Shown here: positions 25,696-34,170 of the stretch, one piece after another
Layout: each line of letters opens with the position of its first letter
Position numbering within the stretch: the first letter of the stretch is position 1
Source: Leptolyngbyaceae cyanobacterium T60_A2020_046
GTDB lineage: Bacteria > Cyanobacteriota > Cyanobacteriia > Phormidesmidales > Phormidesmidaceae
Length of the DNA stretch: 41,686 nt
NCBI GenBank assembly: GCA_015272155.1
Contig: JACYME010000123.1
Span: 1 to 41,686, forward strand
Reading direction: 5' to 3'
The notes under the pieces: model-generated
Told to the model about the DNA's origin: nothing
Seen by the model: the letters and a program-made list of their open reading frames with translations, nothing else
Databases searched by the model: none
Position numbers and translations under genes: made by a program

Positions 25696-26004
25696 TTAGT
25701 AGCCGCGATCGCCACCGCCACCGCCGTTCCAGCCACCTCGACCACCGGACGGCTTCCGCTCTGTCCGAGGACGGGCCTTGTTGACTTTGAGAGTCCGCCC
25801 CATCCATTCAGCACCATCGAGATCTTCAATGGCTGCGTCTTCTTCGGCTTCGTCAGACATCTCTACAAACGCAAATCCCCGCATGCGACCTGTCTCACGG
25901 TCAACGGGGAGTTGAATACGCTTCACAGAACCGTATTCCTTGAAAACCTCGTTCAGGTCTTCTTGCGTTGCATTGTAGGAAAGGTTCCCTACATAAACCG
26001 TCAT
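25696..26004 (-). CDS. RRM-domain RNA-binding protein with glycine-rich tail (Rbp type)
   Basis: A 102-residue protein with a single RNA recognition motif: RNP2 VYVGNL (residues 3-8) and RNP1 RGFAFVEM (42-49), then a short Arg- and Gly-rich tail (SGGRGGWNGGGGG). This is the cyanobacterial Rbp type, whose members bind mRNA and are often cold-induced; the glycine-rich tail places it in the cold-inducible group rather than the tail-less group. rpsU follows, as in the Anabaena rbpA1-rpsU unit. The ATG at 26004 is preceded by GAGGTAAGC. A leader of about 100 bases precedes the start, which in related genes carries regulation. Confidence 0.95.
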   Translation of the reverse strand: MTVYVGNLSYNATQEDLNEVFKEYGSVKRIQLPVDRETGRMRGFAFVEMSDEAEEDAAIEDLDGAEWMGRTLKVNKARPRTERKPSGGRGGWNGGGGGDRGY

Positions 26005-26269
26005 AGCTTACCTCATTCAGATGATTGGTCGAATCGAGATTGGAACACGGAGGTAAGCTTACAAACCAGAGACAAAGCAAGTAGCTCAAAAACCCAGCGA
26101 AGACTCAGCCACCGATACCTAATCCGCATACTATCATAGCGCCACTCATCAAATTCCTGAGATTTTTTTTGCTGAATTGCTAAAGGTGTCGTTCTATGAA
26201 CAGCGGGTGACAGGGCCAGTGGTCGAGGCTAGATTACCGTCTACGTGGGACGGTTTTAGGACGCTTCCT

Positions 26270-26900
26270 GTGGAAATAGACCCCGAGCAGCTTGACCCTG
26301 GGGTGCGCTATAAGCTGCTGATTGGCTCAGTGGTGCCTCGCCCAATTGCATTGGTTTCTAGTTTGTCGCCTCAGGGCGTGGTCAACCTTGCCCCGTTTTC
26401 ATATTTTGTGCGGTTGGACACAAGCCTCTTGCCCTTGCTTTTAGCATCGCTAAAAAGCCCGATGGCAGCGAGAAAGATACCCTGCGAAATGTGCGCCCTA
26501 GGGCGGAGGGTGGCAAGGGGGGAATTATGTGATCAATGGGGCGATCGCGGCCTATGCCCGACAGATCGCCGAAGCCTCAGAACCGCTGCCCTATGGGGAA
26601 TCAGAGTTTGATTATATTGACCTGGCAACGGCCCCCAGTCGCGTCATCTAGGTGCCACGCATCGCCGAATTTCCTGTCGCCTTTGAGTGCCGCACGCTGC
26701 AAATTGTCCCCGTGGGGGAGTTTTCCCTGGTGATTGGGCAGGTTGTCCATCTCTTTGTGCGCGATGATCTCTATGACGATCGCTATCGAATTGATGCTGA
26801 TCGCCTTGGGGCAATTGGGCGCATGGGCAGCTATGGCTATTGCCGAACGGGCGATCGCTTCACCATTCCCAACAGGCTGTCCACCCCGCCCCCCTCATAG
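26270..26900 (+). pseudogene. Broken flavin reductase-like gene
   Basis: Three frames together encode one recognisable flavin-reductase-domain protein (FMN-binding split barrel). Frame 1 part: EQLDPGVRYKLLIGSVVPRP then NLAPFSYF. Adding one T to the run at 26404-26407 restores the next part, reading about CAVGHKPLALAFSIAKKPDG then SEKDTLRN. Adding one G to the run at 26517-26522 restores NYVINGAIAAYARQIAEA and on to DYIDL. There is then an in-frame TAG at 26649-26651, where relatives have Lys (SRVI-K-VPRIAE), before the C-terminal VPRIAEFPVAFECR, RIDADRLGAIGRMG and YCRTGDRF. Two single-base losses in homopolymers plus a nonsense change indicate a decayed gene. An open N-terminal extension begins at 26177 but is probably not part of the family. 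Confidence 0.85.
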
Positions 26901-26913
26901 GTATGGCTTTCCA

Positions 26914-27756
26914 TCACTCTTCACGGGAGGCGGCGCGAAGTTGCGCCTTCGCCGCCTGCCAGAGGGTTTCGAGTTCCGCCAAAGAATAGTCTGAGAGGGA
27001 GCGGTTTGCCGCTGCCTCAACCTGGGCAAACCGCTCGACAAACCGACGATTTGTGCCCTGGAGCGCATCTACGGGATCAAGGCCGTACCATCGCGCAAGG
27101 TTGACTAAGGTGAACAACAGATCTCCGAGTTCGGCCTGTTGGTTGGCCTTGGATTCAGCGGCGATCGCAGTGCGAAATTCCGCTAACTCTTCGTGAAACT
27201 TGTCCCACACGCCCTCAATGTCGTCCCATTCAAACCCTACCGCCGCTGCCTTTTCTGAGATTTTGAGGGCTGCCGTGAGGGGTGGCAGGGTACGGTGATA
27301 CTTGCGCAGTTTCGGTGTTACCGTGTGGGGGTTTTCCACTTCACCCCTGGCAGCCTTCTCCGCTGCTTTGATGTGCTGCCAGTTTTGGTGAACTTCCGCC
27401 ACGTCATTCACAGTCACTGCGCCAAAGACGTGGGGATGGCGGCGAATCAGTTTGTCCGCAATGCCAGTTGCGACGTCGGCAATGTCAAAGTCACCCGCTT
27501 CGCTAGCAATCTGCGACTGCAATACGACTTGCAGCAGGAGATCGCCCAATTCTTCGGTGATGTCGGCAGTGTCGCCCCGTTGCAGCGCATCTACGACTTC
27601 ATAGGCTTCTTCGAGCACGTAGGGAATCAGGCTTTGGGGAGTTTGCTGCAAATCCCACGGGCAGCCTGTTTCGGGATGGCGAAGCTGGGCAATAACCGTT
27701 AGTAGCCGCTGGAGTGCAGCAAGGTCTGGGCTGAGGGGCGAGGGCGATGGGCTCAT
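26914..27756 (-). CDS. mazG: Nucleoside triphosphate pyrophosphohydrolase MazG
   Basis: House-cleaning enzyme that hydrolyses (d)NTPs to monophosphates and pyrophosphate. Two MazG-type domains are visible: the first has GCPWDLQQTPQSLIPYVLEE then YEVVDAL and ITEELGDLLLQV, ending RRHPHVFG; the second has FHEELAEFRTAI and AELGDLLFTLVNLARW. The EExxE and ExxD acidic sets that bind magnesium are intact in both. I start it at the ATG at 27756 (MSPSPSP, 280 residues, close to E. coli MazG at 263); a longer frame to 27879 adds 41 residues not typical of the family. It converges with the flavin reductase pseudogene. Confidence 0.93.
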   Translation of the reverse strand: MSPSPSPLSPDLAALQRLLTVIAQLRHPETGCPWDLQQTPQSLIPYVLEEAYEVVDALQRGDTADITEELGDLLLQVVLQSQIASEAGDFDIADVATGIADKLIRRHPHVFGAVTVNDVAEVHQNWQHIKAAEKAARGEVENPHTVTPKLRKYHRTLPPLTAALKISEKAAAVGFEWDDIEGVWDKFHEELAEFRTAIAAESKANQQAELGDLLFTLVNLARWYGLDPVDALQGTNRRFVERFAQVEAAANRSLSDYSLAELETLWQAAKAQLRAASREE

Positions 27757-27913
27757 GGAAATGGGCAAGTCGATGGGAGCGAGGGCATCGGTAGCGTCGA
27801 TGGCGGATCTGTCTACACTGTACTGATCGTAAAGATTCAGGTTGACGCTTGTGAGTGTCTTCAGCATAAACCAGACCACCCCATTGCTCTGGGATAGGGC
27901 TGTTTTCCATCGG

Positions 27914-28492
27914 TTAGCGACGGCGCGATCGCGGAGGACGACTCCGGCGCGATCGCCGAGAGGTGCGTTTCAGCGCTGAACGGGTGTCTGTCCTCCGGCT
28001 CCGCTTCCAGGCAGATACTAGCCAGTCGCTGAGGGAATGGCTCATGGCACCACATTCAATGCCCAACAGCAGCGTGAGCCATAGTCCTCGATAGCGCCAC
28101 AGAAAGCTGGTGGTGCCCTGCCAAAGCCCCGCCCAGGTCACAGCGGTATAGCCCGCTGCATTACTCACCTCCAACCCAAGTAATAGGAGGATGGCCAGCC
28201 AAACCGTGAGATAGAGGACACGGCCCAACGTGCCTGCCAAGGGCCCGTGGGATAACCATGATCGATGGCGGAGGCGATCGCGATAGGGTCGCCAAATCCA
28301 AGCCAGCCAGCCCCAGCGCCTGCTCTGCACTGAGCGCACGTCTAAATCCGGGCCAAACATCAGCCCCCCAAACAAAAAACCGCCCATAAAAACACCCGTG
28401 AGCGGCCATTGCTGCGTTAGCCAGTAGCCCAAGAGCCCTGCCCCCGGCAGACAGATATAGGTGATGCGATCGTGGATACGGCCAGAGGGCAT
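27914..28492 (-). CDS. DUF2227 putative metal-binding membrane protein with Arg-rich tail
   Basis: A 192-residue protein. MPSGRIHDRITY at the N-terminus, FGPDLDVRS, HRSWLSHGP and the later SHSLSDWLVS are the conserved His/Asp sets of the DUF2227 family, related in layout to membrane-bound metal-dependent hydrolases of the YdjM type; they alternate with about four hydrophobic segments. Activity unknown. The last 28 residues (from KRSRRTDTRS) are almost only Arg, Ser and Pro and include two in-frame readings of HIP1-type sequence as RSRR. This looks like an extension past the normal end of the family. It precedes mazG on the same strand with a gap of 157 bases to the mazG start chosen here. Confidence 0.82.
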   Translation of the reverse strand: MPSGRIHDRITYICLPGAGLLGYWLTQQWPLTGVFMGGFLFGGLMFGPDLDVRSVQSRRWGWLAWIWRPYRDRLRHRSWLSHGPLAGTLGRVLYLTVWLAILLLLGLEVSNAAGYTAVTWAGLWQGTTSFLWRYRGLWLTLLLGIECGAMSHSLSDWLVSAWKRSRRTDTRSALKRTSRRSRRSRPPRSRRR

Positions 28493-28617
28493 GGTGAATC
28501 AACGCAATGCAGACGGGGTCGCAACGTGGGCGGGGACACAATCTTCAGGATGAGATTCCTGAAGGAATCAGCAGTTCAGGCAAGCAAACCCCTGCGCTGA
28601 TTTGGGCGTGGCTGATT

Positions 28618-28760
28618 CCCAGAACGAGTTACCCCCATCCCAAACCCTTCTCCCATTTTTGGGCGCGGGGGATTGAGGGGGTGAGGGCCAAGATGTGTGT
28701 ACACGGTAGCCCCTGGGGAGAGGGCTCGGGTGAGGGGCTCGGGAGCGGTCATCCCCAGAT
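28618..28760. repeat. Probable dispersed intergenic repeat
   Basis: GC-rich, low-complexity DNA made of runs such as CCCTTCTCCC, GGGGGTGAGGGCC and GGGGAGAGGGCTCGGG around TGTGTACACGG. Segments of this kind occur many times in cyanobacterial genomes as non-coding repeats. Only one copy is seen here, so repeat status is from memory of the style. The rest of the 28493-28924 spacer holds no supported gene. Confidence 0.5.
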
Positions 28761-28924
28761 GCAGCACACCCTGATTTACATGCCACCCCCTTGCCTCCGT
28801 GCGCAACGTCGGAGTAGCCCCCTGATACTGACCCATTGCCGTAGATCTGGACAAGTTTTTTCAAAAATCTCTGCTGAATCTCCTCTGAAGAAAGAGGTCG
28901 GCATGTTATGCTACATATTCGCGC

Positions 28925-28996
<72 letters not shown>

Positions 28997-29880
28997 TAGA
29001 CCTGAAAACCCTTGAAACTGAAGCCCTGGGGGTGATGCATCGCCTTCAGAGCTTTAGTTGTGACGGATCCCTCAATGTTCAAAGGCTCCCGATGGATTGG
29101 GTTCGTTTGGGGATCGCTCGGGAGGGTTTGACGATGATTTGACCACGGGATGCGGACAAACGCTCTATCGGTGGTCACATGTACAGCAAATCCTGTCGCT
29201 CAAACGGAACCGTAGGCATCGAATCCAGGAATTTAGACAAACTTTGATTGCTGAAGCGGTCACCGGATAAATAAAAGTCTGAGGTTAATGTAACAGTCGG
29301 CTGAACCAGTGAACGCGCGTTCACGGAATTTCAACCCGGAATCCACGGGATGATAGGTATTTCAGCCCTCAACGAATACGTATCCTTAGATCTTCGAGAA
29401 GGATGTAAATCTTGATATCCCTTGCTGAATCTTAAGATTCAGCCATCCTTATCTATGGGGTACTCCCCCTTTTTAGGACTACCGTTTTTAGGACTACCGT
29501 ACTTTGTCAATGTCCTGACAGCGGGTGCTGCTCACGTATGTTTGGGCGCGAAAAGATGCCTGCAACGGTTTGGCGAAAGCGATTCCCCATGCATTGGGAA
29601 AACGATAGACCGGGTTTAGACAAAGCGGGTTGATAGGCTTTCTCTAGACTTTGTTTACCGGTGGCCGAACCGGGCTTTCTAGCATCATGTCTGACATGAG
29701 ATTGTGTCTTCCTGTGGGGACGAGTCCTAGATGCTCTACTCCAGAGACCAAACCCCTACAGAATGAGTTCCGAGAAGGGGCCAGGGGTGGGTTTGCCGCT
29801 GGGTTTTACCCACCCTGCCCTTGCGGATACCCTTCCCCGGGAGGGGGAAATACGGGCTAATGGCTTAACCCGAACTGACG
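28997..29880. other. 884-base gene desert rich in palindromes
   Basis: No supported gene. Contents: inverted repeat TGACCAC/GTGGTCA (29140-29177); perfect 16-bp palindrome GTGAACGCGCGTTCAC (29309-29324); perfect 20-bp palindrome GCTGAATCTTAAGATTCAGC (29424-29443) flanked by AAGGATG (29399-29405) and CATCCTT (29444-29450); two tandem copies of TTTTTAGGACTACCG (29470-29499); palindrome TCATGTCTGACATGA (29685-29699); a repeat-like segment at the end. Two frames of 65-69 codons are open but lack coding character. Confidence 0.6.
29774..29862. repeat. Second probable dispersed repeat
   Basis: Contains GGGGTGGGTTTGCC, GGGTTTTACCCACCCTGCCC and CCCTTCCCCGGGAGGGGG, a pattern of mirrored G and C runs seen often between cyanobacterial genes. 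Called on style only; no second copy is in the window. Confidence 0.4.
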
Positions 29881-30333
29881 TTACTTAACCGCAGTACCGT
29901 AGGCGATGATCTCGATTGCAATGGGGCCGCTATCTGCCATTTGCCCGCCTAGTTCTGCTGTTTCAAGGCGCACGTTCACTACTTTGCGAGCTTTCCAGGC
30001 GATCGCGTCTTCCTTCATGCGCAAAATGGCCTCGCGGCGACCCCGCTCCAACAGCGTTTCATGCACGGCGATGCGTCCGCCAAATACCTGTATCCAGCTT
30101 GCAACAAAAGTTTTGAAATAGTCTGAAGCAATCACCACGCTGCCAACGACCAAAGCCGCTTCATCGGCCTCGCGAATGGGGGTTTTGGCCCCAATACTGA
30201 GGATAGGCAGCAGGCGAGTGCGGTATTCGCGATCGCGCAAGTCTTGAAAGTGCTTGCGCTCTGTGGCGCTGCCCACAAAAAAGCCTAGCCCCAGCAAAAT
30301 GATGAAAATGATAATGCCATTCAGCAAATCCAT
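29881..30333 (-). CDS. YbjQ-family protein with membrane anchor
   Basis: A 150-residue protein. One N-terminal hydrophobic helix (about 5-23, IIIFIILLGLGFFVGS) anchors a YbjQ/UPF0145-like domain, also called a heavy-metal-binding domain; the family core is visible in ALVVGSVVIASDYFKTFVAS, then GRREAILRMKEDAIAWKARKVVNVRLE and IEIIAYGTAVK at the end. YbjQ-like proteins form pentamers; their function is unproven. It is the second of two paralogous genes: its ATG at 30333 lies two bases after the stop of the upstream copy, so they are surely one operon. Confidence 0.85.
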   Translation of the reverse strand: MDLLNGIIIFIILLGLGFFVGSATERKHFQDLRDREYRTRLLPILSIGAKTPIREADEAALVVGSVVIASDYFKTFVASWIQVFGGRIAVHETLLERGRREAILRMKEDAIAWKARKVVNVRLETAELGGQMADSGPIAIEIIAYGTAVK

Positions 30334-30335
30334 CG

Positions 30336-30677
30336 CTATTCCACCTGTACCGCTGTGCCGTAGACGAAGAGCTCTGCTGCGCCTTGGGTCAAGGATGAGG
30401 TGGCAAAGCGAATGTTAATGACTGCGTTGGCCCCTTTGCGGATCGCGTCTTGGGCCATCCGCTGGGTGGCTTCGCGGCGCGCCTCTTGCAACAGTTCGGT
30501 GTAGCCCTTGAGTTCGCCGCCCACCAAGTTTTTGAGGCCCGCTGCAATATCCCGTCCTAGGTGCTTGGCCCGTACCGTGCTGCCCTGCACCAAGCCTAGA
30601 TGTTTCACAATTCTGCGTCCGGGCACGCTTTCCAACGTGGTGAGGATCAGGGCTCCAGAGGGGGAATTCGCGGTCAT
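30336..30677 (-). CDS. YbjQ-family (UPF0145-like) soluble protein
   Basis: A 113-residue cytosolic YbjQ-family protein: ILTTLESVPGRRIVKHLGLV, VRAKHLGRDIAAGLKNLVGG, ARREATQRMAQDAIRKGANA then VINIRF and the C-terminal ELFVYGTAV. This is close to E. coli YbjQ (107 residues). It is followed immediately by a membrane-anchored paralog with which it shares the AREA...A-DAI-KGA-VN-R pattern, suggesting duplication and formation of a mixed complex at the membrane; the latter is inference. Start ATG at 30677. Confidence 0.88.
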   Translation of the reverse strand: MTANSPSGALILTTLESVPGRRIVKHLGLVQGSTVRAKHLGRDIAAGLKNLVGGELKGYTELLQEARREATQRMAQDAIRKGANAVINIRFATSSLTQGAAELFVYGTAVQVE

Positions 30678-31701
30678 GGCTAGGCTCCTTGGGGGCGATC
30701 GCTGGTGGAATTATAGATACACTTTTCTGCTCGCAGCACACTCCTGGTTTTGACCCGCTGCCTGCGATGGAGGCGTGAACGGATCACCCCGCGTCCTCAT
30801 TGACTCTTTCCGAGGCGTGCAGCCCGCTCGCCCGCAATGCCACCGCCGCCCAGCCCTAATATCCCTGACAAGTTTTAGGCCAAGATTCAACCCTGCTTAA
30901 ACTCTCTTTAAACCCTGCATAAATCCGCATCAAAGCCGAGAAAAACAGTGTTTTCTATGTCAAATTCAACCAGAAGTAAATACTTTTGAGTTGTCCACAT
31001 ATCCAAAGCTGTATCATGCTGCTATATCCTTGGATGCGGTGGGAGTGAATCATCCCCAAAAATGGTGGAACTCCTAATCACTAAACGCTGATAATTACTG
31101 CTAAAAATATTTCGATAAGTATACATTAAGTATGCATATTTATTATGTATTGATTACGAAGCGCTGACGCTTCCTTCCATTGGAGGAGCTATCCTAAAAT
31201 GTAGAAGGTTGACTCCGCTTCGCTTCACAAAGGAGAACTACACCATGTCTACAACAAAATGAATTCAACTGAGTTGGCAACTTTAACAGGTGCCGGGGTC
31301 GCAACCCTTGCTCTGGCTGCACCTTTTGGAGCGCAAAGTCCCTGGTGCTAGATGCCGATAGACTGGCATATGGAAAACCTGGGCGATCGCTGATTGGCCT
31401 CAGCAAGGGTCTGAAATATTGCTTCTGCTGATTTCCCCACTAAATCCGCTTGTGTCAAGATCCAATGCGGGCGAAATCTTTAACAAAGGTTTTGCCAATT
31501 CCAGGAATTTCTATCAGGTCTAGTTTTATCGCTGGTGTGAATTTTATCCCTAATTATGCACCCTCAGTCGGCAACAAGGCTGGCGGCAAAATACCAGAAT
31601 TTCCCCAGTGCTGCCCGGGCTGAGCAGTCCGTCCTGGCGGCAGATGACCAACGGCTTCCGGGATATATCGCTCTATCAATTTGGACGGTTTTTAGATCAC
31701 G
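30678..31701. other. 1-kb spacer, AT-rich in the middle
   Basis: No full gene is supported. 30880-31160 is clearly AT-richer than the neighbourhood (for example AAGTATACATTAAGTATGCA). A perfect GAAGCG-CTGA-CGCTTC hairpin lies at 31158-31173. A strong ribosome binding site with a tiny ORF pair follows at 31228-31351 (listed separately). The end of the spacer holds no recognisable terminator for the Slt gene. Confidence 0.5.
31245..31351 (+). CDS. Possible micro-ORF pair or decayed small gene
   Basis: AAAGGAG at 31229-31235 is a strong Shine-Dalgarno sequence nine bases before an ATG at 31245 that encodes only MSTTK before TGA. That TGA overlaps another ATG (ATGA at 31259-31262) which opens a 30-codon frame, MNSTELATLTGAGVATLALA and so on, ending SPWC. 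The second peptide is hydrophobic. Either this is a translationally coupled pair of small peptides, or a single gene that lost one A in the AAAA run. No family recognised. Confidence 0.25.
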
Positions 31702-33870
31702 CTAGCGCTGAAATGCGTCGAGACGTTGGGCGATCGCGGGATTATAAAGTCGCAAATAATTCCAATAGCCCCCAAACACCGTCTCGATATAGTTTTGGGT
31801 TTCTGGGAATGGAATGCGATGCACAAACTCATCGGCATCGGCGTAGTTATTGCGGCCAATCCAATCCGCGACATTCCCCGGCCCGGCGTTGTAGCTGGCA
31901 ACTGCATAGAGCGAATTGTTGCCATATTCTCGATGGGTATAGTCGAGATACCAGGTGCCGAGGTTGAGGCTGTCTTCGGGATCTTCTAGGTTGTAGTCAC
32001 CAATGCCTGCCTGGGGCTGAATCCACGCCGCCGTGTCTGGCATCACCTGCATCAGTCCAGTGGCCCCCACCGCCGAGCGAATTTTGGGCTCAAAGCGTGA
32101 CTCTTGGCGGATCAGGGCCGTTACCAACAGGGGATTAAGCTGACGCTGGGCCGACCATCGCGCGATCGCCTCTGCAAAAGGGAAGGGATACAGCGCTTGC
32201 CAATAGGCCGGATGCTCCGTCAGCTCCGCATAGATGGCTTGGTCGGCAGGGTCATCTCGCGATGCCAAACTCGACACCATAAACATGCCGTCTAAGTTAT
32301 CGCCTACCCCTAGCCGCAGCACCCCATCGGTGAATTGTTCTTCAACGGTCGGGTCTTGGGGATTGCTGAACTCCACCTGCCACAGTGCCCAGGCGTCTTC
32401 ATCCTGGCCGAGACGATAGAGCTCTTGCAATGCCTCGGAGCCTGCGGGCAAAGGTTCTCGCTGGGGGGGCAGGCTCACCGCAGGTTGGAGCGATCGCACC
32501 GTTTCAAAATCGCCCACTTCCCAGCCCAGCGCCACCGCCGATCGCCACGCAAAATAGGATTCAGGGTAGTCGCGCAGCACCCGTTCAAAATAGGACTGGG
32601 CTTCTTGGGATTGTCCGGCTCGCTGCATCCACTTGGCGGCCCAAAATCCCGCCTCCGGCGCTTCTTCACTGTTGGGATTTTGGTCGAGCACTTGGGTGGC
32701 CCATGCGATCGCCCCCGACCAGTTGCCTGCATCCGCTGCTCTGTGGGCATCGCGCAGCCGCAGCGTTGCCGCCTCGTCGGACTCAGAATAGTCGCTGAGC
32801 ACCCGTTGCCGCGCCTGATTTGCCGTATCTGGGCTGCTCAGGCTGTCGTAGAGCTTACCCTTTTCGATCCAGGCTTCGGCGGCGCGATCGGGAAAGCGCT
32901 GCGCCACCTGATCCAGCACCGCCAGCGCCGTATCGGTATCCACCAAGTAGGACAGGCGGATGAGCCCCAGGGCCGTCTCTGGCGCATCGGGAAACTCCGC
33001 TGCGAGGGCTTGATATCCTGCGATCGCGGCGGCCCGCTGTTGACCAATCTGCATCCCTCGCGCCGCCCGGTATAGGGTTTGCGGCGTCCGGGGAGCCTTG
33101 CCGTAGGCTTCTCCTGCCGCCCGGTAAATCTGCCTTTCCCAATAGGCAAAGCCCACGGCCTGCCAATCCTCGGGCGTCAACTGACTGCCATACTCTGCCA
33201 CCAGACGATCCACAAAGGACACCACCTCAGGATGGTGCAGCCCATGCCGGGTGATCAGCAGCAGCCACTCCTTCGCCTGGGGGCTGTCTGGCGTGGCGGC
33301 GAGGCGCTGCACCGCCACCGCCACACTGCGAGGATGGGCGGGCACTTCCGCCAAAAGCCGATCCCAATATTGGGGCTGGGTTTGCCCAAGCTGATACAGC
33401 GCTTCTGCTTTGGCGGCTGGGTTTTGGGGTTCTTCCAGGACGGTCTGCCAGGTGGCGATCGCAAACTCGGGCTGACCCGCCGCCCGCTGCGCAATGCCTC
33501 GCTGCACCCGCACCTGATCTGCCATGCTGGGGTAAGCGGCCTCCAAATCTTCCAGCAGGGGCAATGCCTGACCGCCCTGCCCCTGGGCAATGCGATCCAC
33601 CGCGAGGAGGTAGCGGGCTCGGGCTTGGTCGGGGCTGTTGCGGCGATTAGCCAGCTCTTCCAGCGCCTCGGCGCGGCGCTCTGGAGACTTCAGGGCAAGG
33701 GCCAACACCGCAGAATCCGTCGCGTCTTCTGGCGCGATCGCCCCTGGTGTTTCTGGTTGGCCCGGTCGCGATCCGGGCACACCGGTAAACGCGACGATCA
33801 TGCCCAGCCCCAAGGCGCTAACGCCCGCGATCGCGAGTCCTGGTGCCCAGCGGCGCAAACGCCTTCCCAT
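31702..33870 (-). CDS. Slt-type soluble lytic murein transglycosylase
   Basis: A peptidoglycan-cleaving exo-enzyme of the periplasm. The 722-residue product starts with an N-terminal hydrophobic segment (about 13-31, LAIAGVSALGLGMIVAFTGV) acting as signal or anchor, then a long helical repeat region (ring-like superhelix, as in E. coli Slt70) up to about 560. The C-terminal SLT domain has the catalytic Glu590 in RQESRFEPKIRSAVGATGLM, then QVMPDTAAW and AVASYNAGPGNV. Longer than E. coli Slt70 (about 645) by extra repeats. Start ATG at 33870. It is transcribed alone on the minus strand. Confidence 0.93.
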   Translation of the reverse strand: MGRRLRRWAPGLAIAGVSALGLGMIVAFTGVPGSRPGQPETPGAIAPEDATDSAVLALALKSPERRAEALEELANRRNSPDQARARYLLAVDRIAQGQGGQALPLLEDLEAAYPSMADQVRVQRGIAQRAAGQPEFAIATWQTVLEEPQNPAAKAEALYQLGQTQPQYWDRLLAEVPAHPRSVAVAVQRLAATPDSPQAKEWLLLITRHGLHHPEVVSFVDRLVAEYGSQLTPEDWQAVGFAYWERQIYRAAGEAYGKAPRTPQTLYRAARGMQIGQQRAAAIAGYQALAAEFPDAPETALGLIRLSYLVDTDTALAVLDQVAQRFPDRAAEAWIEKGKLYDSLSSPDTANQARQRVLSDYSESDEAATLRLRDAHRAADAGNWSGAIAWATQVLDQNPNSEEAPEAGFWAAKWMQRAGQSQEAQSYFERVLRDYPESYFAWRSAVALGWEVGDFETVRSLQPAVSLPPQREPLPAGSEALQELYRLGQDEDAWALWQVEFSNPQDPTVEEQFTDGVLRLGVGDNLDGMFMVSSLASRDDPADQAIYAELTEHPAYWQALYPFPFAEAIARWSAQRQLNPLLVTALIRQESRFEPKIRSAVGATGLMQVMPDTAAWIQPQAGIGDYNLEDPEDSLNLGTWYLDYTHREYGNNSLYAVASYNAGPGNVADWIGRNNYADADEFVHRIPFPETQNYIETVFGGYWNYLRLYNPAIAQRLDAFQR

Positions 33871-34170
33871 AATGTCTCCCCCACTGCCGCAGAATTGTCT
33901 CTACGAAGTTCTAGCAAACCTTGGGCAAAGCTGGGGTAGGGAGCACTGGATTTCGGGCCTTGACAAATTTGGTCGGTCTGACGCACTTGCAGAGATTTCA
34001 ACGTGCTAAAGCCCCTCGGCTGTCGCTACTCCCCAAATCAAGGATTGATCCTAAGAACCCACAACCTCAGATTTTAATGGGGGTTGCGCGATCGCCCTAG
34101 CTGATCACGCGATCGCCCCAGAGGAGAGGATGCATTCCACAAACCCGCAATCTGGGCGAACCGCGCAGCG
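33871..34170. other. 300-base spacer with clustered HIP1 sites
   Basis: Lies between the start of the Slt gene and the end of the BMP-family gene. It contains two HIP1-type sites 24 bases apart around 34087-34117. It should hold the Slt promoter. No gene is supported. Confidence 0.4.

Noticed and set aside
29219-29228. Possible attachment-site copy of the tRNA 3' end (TCGAATCCAG)
   Set aside because: The match to the tRNA T arm is only 10 bases and no integrase gene is present.
29422-29860. Two plus-strand frames of 65 and 69 codons in the desert
   Set aside because: They begin in palindromes or repeat-like DNA and have no coding features.
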